Source: Candidatus Melainabacteria bacterium (GTDB lineage Bacteria; Cyanobacteriota; Vampirovibrionia; Obscuribacterales; Obscuribacteraceae). Taken from it: a stretch of DNA of 64,000 nt. A model generated the notes under the pieces. It worked only from the letters and a program-made list of their open reading frames with translations, was not told the origin of the DNA and ran no database searches. Positions 25,981 through 35,203 of this stretch are shown here, in pieces. The position numbers and the translations under genes are program-made. Position 1 is the first letter of the stretch; every line of letters starts with the position of its first letter. The DNA is taken from positions 163,906 to 227,905 of the forward strand of contig RXJR01000011.1 of the NCBI GenBank assembly GCA_003963305.1. The letters run 5' to 3'.

Positions 25981-28758
25981 TTAAATATGAGTGGAAACAG
26001 CCCTCGTCAAACGCCAACCAGGCAGGCCATCTTCATTGCCGAGAAGTTCGCTTCGCCCGCCTGTTTTCAAGGTTCTAAAGGCATCCAATGTCAGTACAGT
26101 CTGCCTTGCCTCAGGAGGCTTTTCTTTGTCGACTCTCCAGAACCCGCGCGGGCTCGCTTTTAGCTCCGAAGTCCCGCCGCGTTTCGCCCTTCTGCCCGGC
26201 TGCACACTATCACAGCCCCGCAAAATATACTCCAGATCGTCGACGTCCAGCCCGTATATATCGGCGATCAAGGCATCAAGCGCACAACGGAGCCGAAGTC
26301 GTTCGGTCTCCTCAAGTTTTGAACTATTCTCAGCCGGAGACATAAATGCTTTGAGCGCCGGGGCAAAGTGCCTTTCATTCCAATTCAGGCGCGCCGCAAT
26401 TTCTAAGATCGCGACATCTGAAAAAAGCAGTTCCGGTCGAGGCAGAAAACACTCCTGCAAAATGAAGTAATTGAGATTATTTCCAACCAGTCGCAAACGC
26501 AACAAATAATCGAAAACAAAACTGTTTAAACAAGCTGACAGAGCTAAAACAACCTTCGGGTCCGAACAGTGGAAAGTGGGTACGGAGTTGCCGCATGGGT
26601 ACTGTCCCAGGCAAGCAGCGATCATTGAACGCATGTTCGTCGCAGAACCCACACCGAGAAATCCGAGTTTGAGAGCACCAATATCGGTACCAGATTCAGC
26701 GACAAGCCGGCTGCCAGAATCGGCACCAGGCTCCCTGCCGGACAGTCCACTCGTCGCCAGTCCATTCGCAGCCAATCCCTTCGCAGCCAACTCCTTGACC
26801 GATACCAGATACTGAGGCAAAACTCTTCCATCCGGAACCGGCAACCAGAGTGCCTGTCGTCCCTTTCCCCGGACCCAGCCCTTTTGCGACACATCGAACT
26901 GCCCGATCATCCGTCCCTCATAAAGAGGCAAAGCGATCTCAACAATATCTTCCTCAGCAATTACAAAGCCACCACATGCAGAGGCAAACCATTCACAACT
27001 ATCACCGGCACGGGCAACGGGTACACTATCAGTCCCGGATCCTTTCCAGTGACCCAAAAGCCACCTGCCCCGAACATCAGCCTTATAGCCGCGATGCTCG
27101 GCATCGTCACGCAAAATAAATTTGCTCGAATCGTTTGTCATATCAAACTCACGGCGAAATTTCAGATCGAAAGTCGTCGCAAATTCCTCGAACCGAATAT
27201 TGTTATTCGCAAGTTTTTCGACCAACTGCAAGTCGCGCACACTGTCAACTTCCGGTACAGACAGCCAATTGGGACTGATCAATTTCAACTGTGCCAGCGT
27301 CAATTTGATCGGTTGACACTCTTTAGCATGTTCGATACTGCGAAGGTCAAAACTGGCAGTCAACTCTTTTGTTTCGCCGCTTTTTCGAACATGAAGCAAG
27401 CAAAATTTAAAAGAGCGATGGATTTCGAAAATTCCTTCTGAATTTTGAAAAGCCCGTAAATAGCGCCACTCATGGTCTCTCAAAAGAGCTTGCCTGAGCT
27501 CGGATGATCCTTTATCAGAGTACAAACTGGACGGAACAATCAAAGACACGACTCCGCCCGACCTGACAATCATCAACGACAATTCAACAAATAATTTGTA
27601 GGCGTTGATATCAGATGTACCTTGCATTCTGAAGCAACCGCTGTTTAGAATCCACTGACTGAACAGCTTATAGTTGTTCCGATATCGCATCCATTCATCA
27701 TCTACATCAGCCTCAGCCCGCAGTTCATCTTGTTTTCGCAAAGCTTCCTGCTTACCGAGCGTCCAGAACCGTTCATGTTTTTGCTGAAAGAACTCACGCG
27801 AATTCGGCTTGATTATCTCCCAGGGCGGATTGCCCAGAACAGCATCAAATCCCGAATCACTTGAACTAAAAAGAGCAGGAAATTGCAGCGGCCAGTGGAA
27901 GTACTTAAAGGGATTGATATCACCATCTGCGCTTCCCAACAGATCATTACAGAGAGAATCACTCTCAGCCTGTCCAAAATCTTTGCTCTTCTGCAGTTCT
28001 TCAACGAGACGTGAACCGGGCAAGATTCCTACAAGCGAATTGCCGCATTTCAACTTCTGCTCAAGCGCAATCTCAATCTCCTCATGCGGCGTGATACCAC
28101 ACTGCAAAGCAAGTAAATGTCGAGCAACACGCACCGCCGCAAAGTCGAGGTCGACTCCATATAGACAATTGACGGCAACATCTCGGCGACATTCAACAAG
28201 AGTAGATGTGGCATCACCTGCAAAAGAACGACTCTCGAAGAGACGCTCCGATAGATAAGAAAGCGCTGCGCTCAGAAAGATTCCACAGCCCATAGAAGGG
28301 TCGACAATTTTCAGCGCTAGAATTCTCTCAGGGCTCAAGAGTTGGCCTGATGGAGTGAAAACCAGTTCTTTCAGTGCATCTTCCACTGTTAAGGAAGCCA
28401 GATTTAACGGCGTGTAGAAATTGCCGAGCTGTTTTTTACTCTTTTCAATAGCTACTACGGAGCACTGTCCTGATTTCCCGCCTTTCACCGTATAGAGCAA
28501 GAGATGCTCATAAGCGCAGCCAAGCAACGTGCACAACTCATCCGTAGACACTGTGATCTTGGCTGACTGCAAATAACCGGGCAAAAACTTGACGGCGTCA
28601 ACAAACAAGTCGGGAAGAATTTCAGCACAATTGCAAATTTCGCTTTTGCAATTTTCAACCAGGCGCTGCCGCACAAAAGCGATCGCTACCTCTTTCAGTT
28701 GATCGAGGAGCCGCTCATCCAATTTTTCATGCTGCAACAATTTGCTTTGCCCGGACAT
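25981..28758 (-). CDS. Eco57I-like N6-adenine DNA methylase
   Basis: A 925-residue gamma-class N6-adenine methyltransferase. Before motif X, KKQLGNFYTPL (about residue 108-118), there is only a short helical head. SAM-binding motif I is DPSMGCGIFL, catalytic motif IV is NPPW (in GNPPWEI), and motif VIII-like segments follow. The C-terminal half (about 500-900) has a TaqI-like target recognition layout: WLLGHWKGSG, VPVPDGRVLPQYL, NLNYFILQECFLP. Type IIG enzymes of this family carry an N-terminal PD-(D/E)xK nuclease, often with 200-300 residues before the methylase core; here I see no room and no PD-ExK motif. It may be an orphan or defence methylase, or work with a nuclease elsewhere. A low-complexity Ala/Gly/Ser insert (about 648-685) is unusual. 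Confidence 0.85.
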   Translation of the reverse strand: MSGQSKLLQHEKLDERLLDQLKEVAIAFVRQRLVENCKSEICNCAEILPDLFVDAVKFLPGYLQSAKITVSTDELCTLLGCAYEHLLLYTVKGGKSGQCSVVAIEKSKKQLGNFYTPLNLASLTVEDALKELVFTPSGQLLSPERILALKIVDPSMGCGIFLSAALSYLSERLFESRSFAGDATSTLVECRRDVAVNCLYGVDLDFAAVRVARHLLALQCGITPHEEIEIALEQKLKCGNSLVGILPGSRLVEELQKSKDFGQAESDSLCNDLLGSADGDINPFKYFHWPLQFPALFSSSDSGFDAVLGNPPWEIIKPNSREFFQQKHERFWTLGKQEALRKQDELRAEADVDDEWMRYRNNYKLFSQWILNSGCFRMQGTSDINAYKLFVELSLMIVRSGGVVSLIVPSSLYSDKGSSELRQALLRDHEWRYLRAFQNSEGIFEIHRSFKFCLLHVRKSGETKELTASFDLRSIEHAKECQPIKLTLAQLKLISPNWLSVPEVDSVRDLQLVEKLANNNIRFEEFATTFDLKFRREFDMTNDSSKFILRDDAEHRGYKADVRGRWLLGHWKGSGTDSVPVARAGDSCEWFASACGGFVIAEEDIVEIALPLYEGRMIGQFDVSQKGWVRGKGRQALWLPVPDGRVLPQYLVSVKELAAKGLAANGLATSGLSGREPGADSGSRLVAESGTDIGALKLGFLGVGSATNMRSMIAACLGQYPCGNSVPTFHCSDPKVVLALSACLNSFVFDYLLRLRLVGNNLNYFILQECFLPRPELLFSDVAILEIAARLNWNERHFAPALKAFMSPAENSSKLEETERLRLRCALDALIADIYGLDVDDLEYILRGCDSVQPGRRAKRGGTSELKASPRGFWRVDKEKPPEARQTVLTLDAFRTLKTGGRSELLGNEDGLPGWRLTRAVSTHI

Positions 28759-28832
28759 GCCGACATTGTATGCCCTGCGCCAGACAGCGAGCGAGTGAAT
28801 TTTTTATCTGAAAGCGCAGCGAGAGCGATGGT

Positions 28833-30533
28833 TTATGCGGGCTTGCCCCAATACCAACCCTGTCCGAATTCTATGCCGATCTCCAAAAGCAGATCCAGTT
28901 CGTCTTTTCTTTCGATGCCTTCGGCAATGAGCTCAGCACCCAGTGCGTTCACAACTTTCACAAGTCGGCGCAACAACCGAGCCTTCGCTGGTTCATCTGC
29001 TATTCCCGACACATACTTACGGTCAATCTTGACGATGTCCGGCTCGAGAATGATCAAACTTTCAAGCGAAGAACGCCCGAACCCAACGTCATCGATAGCC
29101 ACCAAAATTCCGTTTTCCTTCAAGGCGGCAACGTGATCTCTCAAATATGCAGGGTCGCCTATAAACTGTTGTTCGCTGATTTCAATGCAGAAATTGCCCG
29201 GTTTTCGATTCGGCGGAAACAAGGTCAACAGCCTGTCTATTGGCGTGTCGATGATCGTCGAAGGGAATAAATTGACGTGGAAGCGAGTATTTTGATCAAA
29301 TTTGGGATCAAGACTGGCATTCAGACACGTTTTCAGACATCGCAAATCAACAATGGTAAGCAAATTATATTCACAACTGACCCGGAAGAGGTCGTCAGGC
29401 ATCTCGAAAGCGCCAGCAGGACCGCGGCTGAGGATCTCATGTCCGAAAATCGACTGATCTTTCAAGCGATACAGCGGCATAGAGACGGCTCTGAAGCAAT
29501 CGCCCTTACGCAGCTTTTCGGTTAGCTCGGCAAGCGCCTCTTTATCAGCATTCTCGACGTTGTTCTTGTGCTTTTCGCCTGACGAGACGCGATTTTTTCC
29601 AAGCAATTTGCTTTCGCGAATAGCCAGTCGTGCCAGGGACAACACTTCTTCAATCGAACAGAACTCATACGGAAGCGCGAGCACTCCTAAACTGGCAGTC
29701 ACGCGAATCGTCTCGGAGGCCAGGCGCAGTGGACTTTCAGCCACAGACAGACGAATCTTCTCGGCAACCAACATGCCTTCAGCCAGCCTGGTGTCAGGCA
29801 GGAGCAACAAAAATTCATCGCCGCCAATGCGGGCAATATGATCGGTAGGTCGCACCGTTTCACGCAGCCGACCAGAGATCTCCTTGAGAACAACATCACC
29901 GACTGCGTGACCAAGCGACGCATTGATGCGATCAAAATCGTCGCAATCGAGCATTACCGCAACCAGGTTCCAGCCCTGGCGTTGAGCACGATTGAATTCG
30001 CTTTGCAGTGCTCTCTCCAACCCGATGCGATTTAATACCTCTGTCAGCGCATCGATATTGGCCAGGGTTTCCAATCGACTGGTAGCCGCTTCGAGCCTGA
30101 AGGTCGCATCCTTCAAAGCCTCTTCAGTTTTCTTCAGCTCAACTGCATGGCGCATCGATTGAAGCAAGGCGCGATGGTCGATTCCCTGCTTCATCAGGTA
30201 ATCGTGAGCTCCATTGCGAACCGCTTCGACCGCGACTTTTTCTTCCTCCGAGTTACTGAGAACCAGCACAGGCACTCGGCCCGCCTGCTCCTTCACACGC
30301 AAAAACGCGTCTAATCCGTTCTCAGTCGATAACGACAGTAATACTAAGTCGACACCACCTTCCCCTAACCTCGTCAAGCCTTTGCTGAGGCGGTCGGTGA
30401 ATTCCATTGCGAAGTTGGCCCCTGCCGCTTCGCGAAGCACCTCTCGAAGCGAGCTGGCTTCCCGAGTGTTCTCTTCAATCAGCAGGACCTTTGTTTTTTC
30501 CAGTTCCATCTGTGCCGTACCAGTTGATTCCAT
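28833..30533 (-). CDS. response regulator-like GGDEF-EAL protein with degenerate receiver
   Basis: A 566-residue soluble cyclic-di-GMP protein. The receiver (about 13-130) has the acidic pair EE at 20-21 and the Lys in YLMKQ, but Ser67 stands where the phospho-Asp should be (VDLVLLSLS). A coiled coil (130-158) leads to a GGDEF domain (about 160-320) with an intact GGDEF at 237-241 and an RPTD I-site five residues before it, so it should make c-di-GMP and be feedback inhibited. The EAL domain (about 350-566) has EIL for EAL, but keeps FHVNL, CIEISEQ, AIDDVGFG, VKIDR and AEGIE, so it may still hydrolyse c-di-GMP. Both activities are expected, with control not by Asp phosphorylation. Confidence 0.92.
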   Translation of the reverse strand: MESTGTAQMELEKTKVLLIEENTREASSLREVLREAAGANFAMEFTDRLSKGLTRLGEGGVDLVLLSLSTENGLDAFLRVKEQAGRVPVLVLSNSEEEKVAVEAVRNGAHDYLMKQGIDHRALLQSMRHAVELKKTEEALKDATFRLEAATSRLETLANIDALTEVLNRIGLERALQSEFNRAQRQGWNLVAVMLDCDDFDRINASLGHAVGDVVLKEISGRLRETVRPTDHIARIGGDEFLLLLPDTRLAEGMLVAEKIRLSVAESPLRLASETIRVTASLGVLALPYEFCSIEEVLSLARLAIRESKLLGKNRVSSGEKHKNNVENADKEALAELTEKLRKGDCFRAVSMPLYRLKDQSIFGHEILSRGPAGAFEMPDDLFRVSCEYNLLTIVDLRCLKTCLNASLDPKFDQNTRFHVNLFPSTIIDTPIDRLLTLFPPNRKPGNFCIEISEQQFIGDPAYLRDHVAALKENGILVAIDDVGFGRSSLESLIILEPDIVKIDRKYVSGIADEPAKARLLRRLVKVVNALGAELIAEGIERKDELDLLLEIGIEFGQGWYWGKPA

Positions 30534-30721
30534 TTTGATTTGCTCGAAAACCCGTTTATACCAGGAAGTTGTAAATAGTAATTGTTGCCAAGCGCGGATC
30601 GGCTAAGATCGCCCTCCAATTTCTTGCCATTCCCGGAAAGAGGAAAGTCATATCGCATTTCCTTTCTAATTGTTCCCAACATGTGCTCGATTTAGTAGTC
30701 GATTTCATCAGTCCATGTAAC

Positions 30722-31759
30722 ATGAACAAGATTATGAATGGCGCCGAAGAGCAAAAAGCACCGCCGTCACGCGGCTCAAATATAGCAAAACAGTTAATGG
30801 CGCTGGCTATTGCGGCTCTATTCCTGTGGTTGTCATTTAAAGATGCAAACTTTGGAAAAATCTGGGAGCTTGCCAAACAAGCCAAGCCAGAATTTCTATT
30901 CTGGGTTTTCGCCACAGCAGTTATCAGCCACCTGCTCAGGGCATGGCGCTGGATTTTTCTGCTGAAACCTCTGACCGATAAAAAAATCAGCCTTTTCAAC
31001 TCATTTTGTGCCGTCATTTATGGATATGCAATCAACATTGTCATTCCGCGTGGCGGCGAAGTAGCCAGACTGATCTCCATCAGCAAGAGCGAGAACCTGC
31101 CATGGATGGGCGTCTTGCCCACAATGTTCATCGACCGATTGCTCGATATTGCCATGCTGGGCTGCCTTTTGGGCATGACTCTGACCCAGCTGCCGAAACA
31201 AATTCTGGACAAAGCGCCCCTCCTTATTCCAGGCGGTATTGCCATTACGATTTGCAGCATAGCGGGTCTGTTGTCACTGCCCCTTGCTTCGCAGATGATC
31301 CGCTGGTTCGCCAATTTACCTGCGATTAAGCAGCGGCTTTCGCCTAAACTGGCTCAGACATTTGAAAATCTTGCCACTCAATTCAGTGTCGGCACTAAGT
31401 CATTGACAGATCCGGCAGCCTATCCAGCCATTGCCATCATGACGGTGCTTATCTGGTTTTTCTATTGGGTCAACTACTACTGCATGGTCTTTGCGCTTGG
31501 TCTAGAGTCTCGCGTTTCGGCTATGCAATGCCTGGTCGTTTTCACAATCGGCTCATTTGGTGTGCTGATTCCAACCCCGGGCAATGTTGGCAGCTTTCAC
31601 TACCTGGTCAGCCAGGCCATGCAATTCACATGCGGGCTGGACGAGAATCAATCACTGGCGTTTGCCACCGTGCTGCACTTCTTCTGCGCCATCCTGGCTA
31701 TCTGCGCTACGGCCGCGGCATGCTGGATATGGCAACAGTCCCGTCCGAAGAACCGATAA
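30722..31759 (+). CDS. lysylphosphatidylglycerol synthase TM-region family protein (flippase-like)
   Basis: About 345 residues. The frame is open from GTG at 30683; the ATG at 30722 gives MNKIMNGAEEQK and no start has a good ribosome binding site. There are about eight membrane helices. Family motifs are LLRAWRWIFLLKP, VIPRGGEVARLISISK, FIDRLLDIAML and PTPGNVGSFHYLVSQAM, which place it in the LPG_synthase_TM (UPF0104, YbhN/AglD) family. Members lack the aminoacyl transferase part and are thought to help lipid or glycolipid handling; the substrate here is unknown. It is divergent from the GGDEF-EAL gene and followed by the patatin gene. Confidence 0.9.
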   Translation: MNKIMNGAEEQKAPPSRGSNIAKQLMALAIAALFLWLSFKDANFGKIWELAKQAKPEFLFWVFATAVISHLLRAWRWIFLLKPLTDKKISLFNSFCAVIYGYAINIVIPRGGEVARLISISKSENLPWMGVLPTMFIDRLLDIAMLGCLLGMTLTQLPKQILDKAPLLIPGGIAITICSIAGLLSLPLASQMIRWFANLPAIKQRLSPKLAQTFENLATQFSVGTKSLTDPAAYPAIAIMTVLIWFFYWVNYYCMVFALGLESRVSAMQCLVVFTIGSFGVLIPTPGNVGSFHYLVSQAMQFTCGLDENQSLAFATVLHFFCAILAICATAAACWIWQQSRPKNR

Positions 31760-31832
31760 CTTAACACCAAACCGGCGAACCGCATCAATTCATATTGCAC
31801 TTTCCGGTCGAGCCGAATTGCACCTTTCCAAA

Positions 31833-31855
31833 CCTACTTTCTAAGTTAGAGTAGG
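31833..31855. promoter_or_regulatory. inverted repeat upstream of the patatin gene
   Basis: CCTACT-TT-CTAA, a single G, then TTAG-AGTAGG: a 10 bp inverted repeat with a two-base bulge, 34 bp before the TTG start of the patatin gene. It has no T-run after it, so an operator or an RNA hairpin in the leader is more likely than a terminator. Confidence 0.4.
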
Positions 31856-31888
31856 TAAGGAGAGCACACTCATTACCAGGGTCACTGA

Positions 31889-32797
31889 TTGTCTGGGATC
31901 AACGAAACGCTTAAGGAAATAGAGCGCCCCAAGCGTGCGCTTGTATTGTCTGGCGGCGGAGCACGCGGCGCCTACGAAGTTGGCGTGCTCAAGGCGTTGC
32001 GCGAGCAGGGGATAGAATACGATCTAGCCTTTGGCACTAGCATTGGTGGCATCAACGCTGCTTTCTACGTGCAGGGAAAAATCGACCGCATGGAGGAATT
32101 GTGGACCTCTCTCAAAGCAACAGACATCTTTCGATTTCCAAACATCGAGCAAATCAGAAGCATCATACGAGGCAGTCGCTGGGGGTTGTTTGACACAAAC
32201 CCGCTAGAAGAATTGCTTTACCGCGAAATGAACCTGGATCAATTCAAAAATAGCCCGACCAGGGTAGGCTTTCTCACAACTGATTTGTGCACGCTTGAGA
32301 CGCGGATGGTGACAAGCGATGATATCAATTCGCACAAAGAATTGATCGATATACTGATGGCATCTTCAGCATTGCCGATTCTGTTCCCGGCTCGCACTCT
32401 CTTTGGAGAGGGATTTTGGATTGATGGCGGTCTGGTGCGTAACACGCCCATTCAAACCGCGATCAACATGGGGGCGAAGGAGATACACATCGTCCTTGTC
32501 GAGGCGGAAAATGACGGGGTCTGCCCGAGCAACATGGTGCAAGTGCTGGCTCGCTGCGCCGATATTCTTCTTTATGCGTCGGCTCGCGACGGTATCAGAC
32601 TGGTGCATGAATACAACAAACTCGTGCATTCAGGACAGTTCGACAATGCAGAAGCAGAAATAGAACCGCTCGTTATCAAAGTTTTCCAACCAAGCGGCAA
32701 AGTAAATACGGGAATCCTGGGAATCGATCCTCTACGCTCAGTGCGATTGATTGAACAGGGATATTTCGAAGCGATGTCACTTCTGGCGCTTGTCTGA
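31889..32797 (+). CDS. patatin-like phospholipase (RssA-like)
   Basis: A 302-residue serine lipase of the patatin family. The oxyanion motif is SGGGARGAYEVG near residue 21-32, the nucleophile elbow is GTSIGG (Ser about 52) and the catalytic Asp is in WIDGGLVRNTP. It cleaves acyl chains from phospholipids or related lipids through a Ser-Asp dyad. There is no signal peptide, so it acts in the cytoplasm or at the inner membrane face. The start is TTG at 31889-31891, with CAGGG upstream; no ATG fits. It is followed after 19 bp by a secreted protein gene. Length and motif layout fit the bacterial RssA/YjjU group. Confidence 0.92.
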   Translation: MSGINETLKEIERPKRALVLSGGGARGAYEVGVLKALREQGIEYDLAFGTSIGGINAAFYVQGKIDRMEELWTSLKATDIFRFPNIEQIRSIIRGSRWGLFDTNPLEELLYREMNLDQFKNSPTRVGFLTTDLCTLETRMVTSDDINSHKELIDILMASSALPILFPARTLFGEGFWIDGGLVRNTPIQTAINMGAKEIHIVLVEAENDGVCPSNMVQVLARCADILLYASARDGIRLVHEYNKLVHSGQFDNAEAEIEPLVIKVFQPSGKVNTGILGIDPLRSVRLIEQGYFEAMSLLALV

Positions 32798-32816
32798 TGC
32801 TTTGCAGGAGAACAGT

Positions 32817-33998
32817 TTGAGTTGTTTCCAGGCAAAAACTGATTCCTATGTTGACGCAAAATGGCTTTCAACAAAATTCATCGCATCACTTCTGGCTGGC
32901 GCTCTTGTAGTGGCGGCGTCAGCAACAAATGTACAGGGCAAGCCAGTTTCAGCCCCTGGAGAAAAGCCCACAACGCAGACAAACAAGGACAAATTACAAA
33001 CGAAATCACAAAAGCGAACCTACGGGCTGGGCATACAATTGCAATGCACCGAAAGAACAGAGCCTGTCGACAAGTCTTACGACCGCATCAAAGAAATCGC
33101 TGAAATATCTTACACACAAAGATCGTGGGATGAATGGCTCAATAAGCGCTCCATCAGCTTTGAAGAAGTTCCGCTGGCTCGCTCTAAAGGCTTGAAGATT
33201 TATGCGGCACTGGATCTTCTCTCGTACGACGATCCCCGCGCTCACCTGATTTTAGCCAACAAGAAATTCGGTCTATTTGCAGATCCGAAAGTCAAGGCGG
33301 ACTATCTGGCGCTGGTCCAGGAGATTGCGGTCAGATGCAAACCAGAATACTTCATCCTGCTTGTAGAAGCCAATCTCTACAAAGACAAGAATCCGGCTGA
33401 TTATGAGGCTTTTCGAAAGATATACCCCGAGGCTGTAGCGCTTGTAAAAAGATACAGTCCTGCTACTCAAGTTGGAGTCAGTATCACATATGGTGACCAC
33501 AACAACCGCGATCGAATCGATGCCGAGGACGATCTCTACTTTCAAAAGTGCGTTACTGACTTCGACGAGAGAAGTGACCTGCTGCCGGTTTCTACCTATC
33601 CATTTTTCTATTTAAGCCCTGAGCAAATTCCGCTCGATTTTCTAAGCCGCATGGCCAGCTTCTCCAGGAAACCACTCTTTCTAACCGAAACGAGTTGGGT
33701 TAGTGAATCGTTCGACCTGACAGCGCCAAAAGGGATCAACGTGACATTCAAAAGCAGCCCCGATGCCCAATGCCGGTACTATCAAAAGATAGCCGCCTGT
33801 GCCGACTATGCTCTTTCACAAAAGCGAAAAATAGAGGCAATCAACTTCATTTCGTTGAACGATCCACGCCCGCTCTCAGTCGCTATTTTCAAAGTTGTAA
33901 ACAGACAGTTCGCCTGGTTTTGCTCCCTGGCTGTCAGCGAAAATTCAGGCAAGCCAAAACCAGCCTTCCAGTTCATGAAAGCGTGGAAGGCGCAGTGA
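32817..33998 (+). CDS. secreted TIM-barrel, glycoside hydrolase-like protein
   Basis: 393 residues from TTG at 32817-32819, which has AGGAG exactly 6 bases upstream and lies 19 bp after the patatin gene. The open frame extends further back into that gene, but has no signal there. The N-terminus is a signal peptide (KFIASLLAGALVVAASATNVQG). The mature part reads like a beta/alpha barrel: YGLGIQLQCTER, GLKIYAALDLLS, PEYFILLVEANLY, TQVGVSITYGDH, DLLPVSTYPFFY, KPLFLTETSWVSES. The Glu in LTETSW resembles the strand-7 nucleophile of clan GH-A enzymes (GH5, GH53), and the Glu in LVEANLY could be the strand-4 residue. The substrate is not known, and a non-catalytic barrel is possible. Confidence 0.7.
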   Translation: MSCFQAKTDSYVDAKWLSTKFIASLLAGALVVAASATNVQGKPVSAPGEKPTTQTNKDKLQTKSQKRTYGLGIQLQCTERTEPVDKSYDRIKEIAEISYTQRSWDEWLNKRSISFEEVPLARSKGLKIYAALDLLSYDDPRAHLILANKKFGLFADPKVKADYLALVQEIAVRCKPEYFILLVEANLYKDKNPADYEAFRKIYPEAVALVKRYSPATQVGVSITYGDHNNRDRIDAEDDLYFQKCVTDFDERSDLLPVSTYPFFYLSPEQIPLDFLSRMASFSRKPLFLTETSWVSESFDLTAPKGINVTFKSSPDAQCRYYQKIAACADYALSQKRKIEAINFISLNDPRPLSVAIFKVVNRQFAWFCSLAVSENSGKPKPAFQFMKAWKAQ

Positions 33999-34020
33999 GT
34001 TCAGCTCGACAGCAATCGAG

Positions 34021-34066
34021 AATGACCAACTCCGAAACTAATATAAAGATAAAAGTTGGTCATTTT
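34021..34066 (+). terminator. intrinsic terminator after the secreted barrel gene
   Basis: Perfect 11 bp inverted repeat, AATGACCAACT (34021-34031) with AGTTGGTCATT (34054-34064), a 22-base A-rich loop and T residues after it. It lies 22 bp after the stop at 33998. The long loop is unusual for a terminator, but position and T-run fit. Confidence 0.65.
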
Positions 34067-34190
34067 AGACCGTAAAGCAGCGCTGGATAAGCTTTTGCCG
34101 TGAACAAACGACTATTCTTTCCGTCTAAAAAAGGGGTACATTGGAATAGTAGGCATTCACTGGGCGAATGACCAAGGAGTAAGAAAAAAT

Positions 34191-34934
34191 ATGAAAACCA
34201 GCAATCCAGCATTCAGGGAAAAAACCTGGACGAGTGCGGAGCCTGATTCAAGCGGAGCAGTGATGACGCTGAACGGCACGGCAATCAAAGGTGGCGTTCT
34301 CGGCGCACTGCTGGTCGCAAGCGCGGCTTATCCATGGCACATGTTCTTCACGAGCAACGCTTCCACTTCGGCCCTCATGCCGTTCATCTTGATTGGCGGT
34401 ATCGGCGGCTTTATCACCGCCATGATCACAATCTTCAATCAGAAAGCGGCACCAATTACGGCACCAATCTACGCCATACTCGAAGGTCTTGCACTGGGTG
34501 GCATCTCAGCGATGTATGAGTATCAATATCCGGGAGTGGCTATTCAGGGCATCGCACTCAGCTTCGCAGTTCTGGGTGCATTCTTGCTTGCCTTTTCAAC
34601 CAAACTGGTGAGACCGTCTCAGAACTTCATGCAAGCCGTCGTCATGGCGACTTTCGGCATCGCTCTCTATTACCTGGTGGCAATGGTAATGTCGATGTTC
34701 GGCATGCACGCTCCGATGATGTGGGATTCAGGTTGGCTGAGCATCGGATTCAGCTTGTTCGTTGTAACTATCGCCGCATTGAACCTCTTTATCGACTTCA
34801 ACTTCATTGAAGCAAATGTTGAAAACGGTGCTCCAAAATACATGGAGTGGTATGGTGCTTTCGGTTTGATGCTGACAATGGTTTGGCTCTATCTGGAAGT
34901 CTTGAGACTGCTGTCGAAATTGCGTAGTCGCTAA
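34191..34934 (+). CDS. Bax inhibitor-1/YccA family membrane protein
   Basis: A 247-residue protein. After a short cytoplasmic head (MKTSNPAFREKTW), seven membrane helices follow from about residue 30 to 240. Conserved marks of the BaxI_1 type bacterial group are visible: MTLNGTAIKGGVLGALLV, PITAPIYAILEGLALGGIS, and FIEANVENGAPKYMEWYGAFGLMLTMVWLYLE near the C-terminus. Bax-inhibitor-1 proteins act in membrane stress and calcium leak; the role of this bacterial branch is unsettled. AAGGAG lies 11 bases before the ATG. It is a single-gene unit between a terminator upstream and a hairpin downstream. Confidence 0.93.
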   Translation: MKTSNPAFREKTWTSAEPDSSGAVMTLNGTAIKGGVLGALLVASAAYPWHMFFTSNASTSALMPFILIGGIGGFITAMITIFNQKAAPITAPIYAILEGLALGGISAMYEYQYPGVAIQGIALSFAVLGAFLLAFSTKLVRPSQNFMQAVVMATFGIALYYLVAMVMSMFGMHAPMMWDSGWLSIGFSLFVVTIAALNLFIDFNFIEANVENGAPKYMEWYGAFGLMLTMVWLYLEVLRLLSKLRSR

Positions 34935-34989
34935 GCAAGAGCCATCTATACACGAGCCATCTATACGATGGACCAAAGCCTGAAAGTAT

Positions 34990-35012
34990 AAGCCTGTGGA
35001 CCTCACAGGCTT
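34990..35012 (+). terminator. hairpin after the Bax-inhibitor-1 family gene
   Basis: AAGCCTGTG pairs with CACAGGCTT around a 5-base loop (9 bp perfect stem). The T-run is short (TTT then G), so it is a weak intrinsic terminator or a stabilising 3' hairpin. A 12 bp direct repeat, GAGCCATCTATA, occurs twice just upstream at about 34938-34968. Confidence 0.55.
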
Positions 35013-35203
35013 TGCCATATCCGGTCAACTTCGAGTTTAGTGTCTGAATCCAGCAGTGGAAGCCATTCCTGGCGTGCTTATCTTTCGATCGGCCTTACTT
35101 GAAGGTAATTGAATAGATGCGGGTCGAGTGCCAACTGGTGAGGGGTCATTGTCACTGAATTAATTACATCGGAGTAAGGGGTGGAGAATTAGTAAGGCTC
35201 CTT

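Noticed and set aside
24826..28758. A BREX, DISARM or other complete defence island
   Set aside because: Only a methylase is present. The VWA protein next to it has a signal peptide and there is no ATPase, nuclease, helicase or PglZ nearby.
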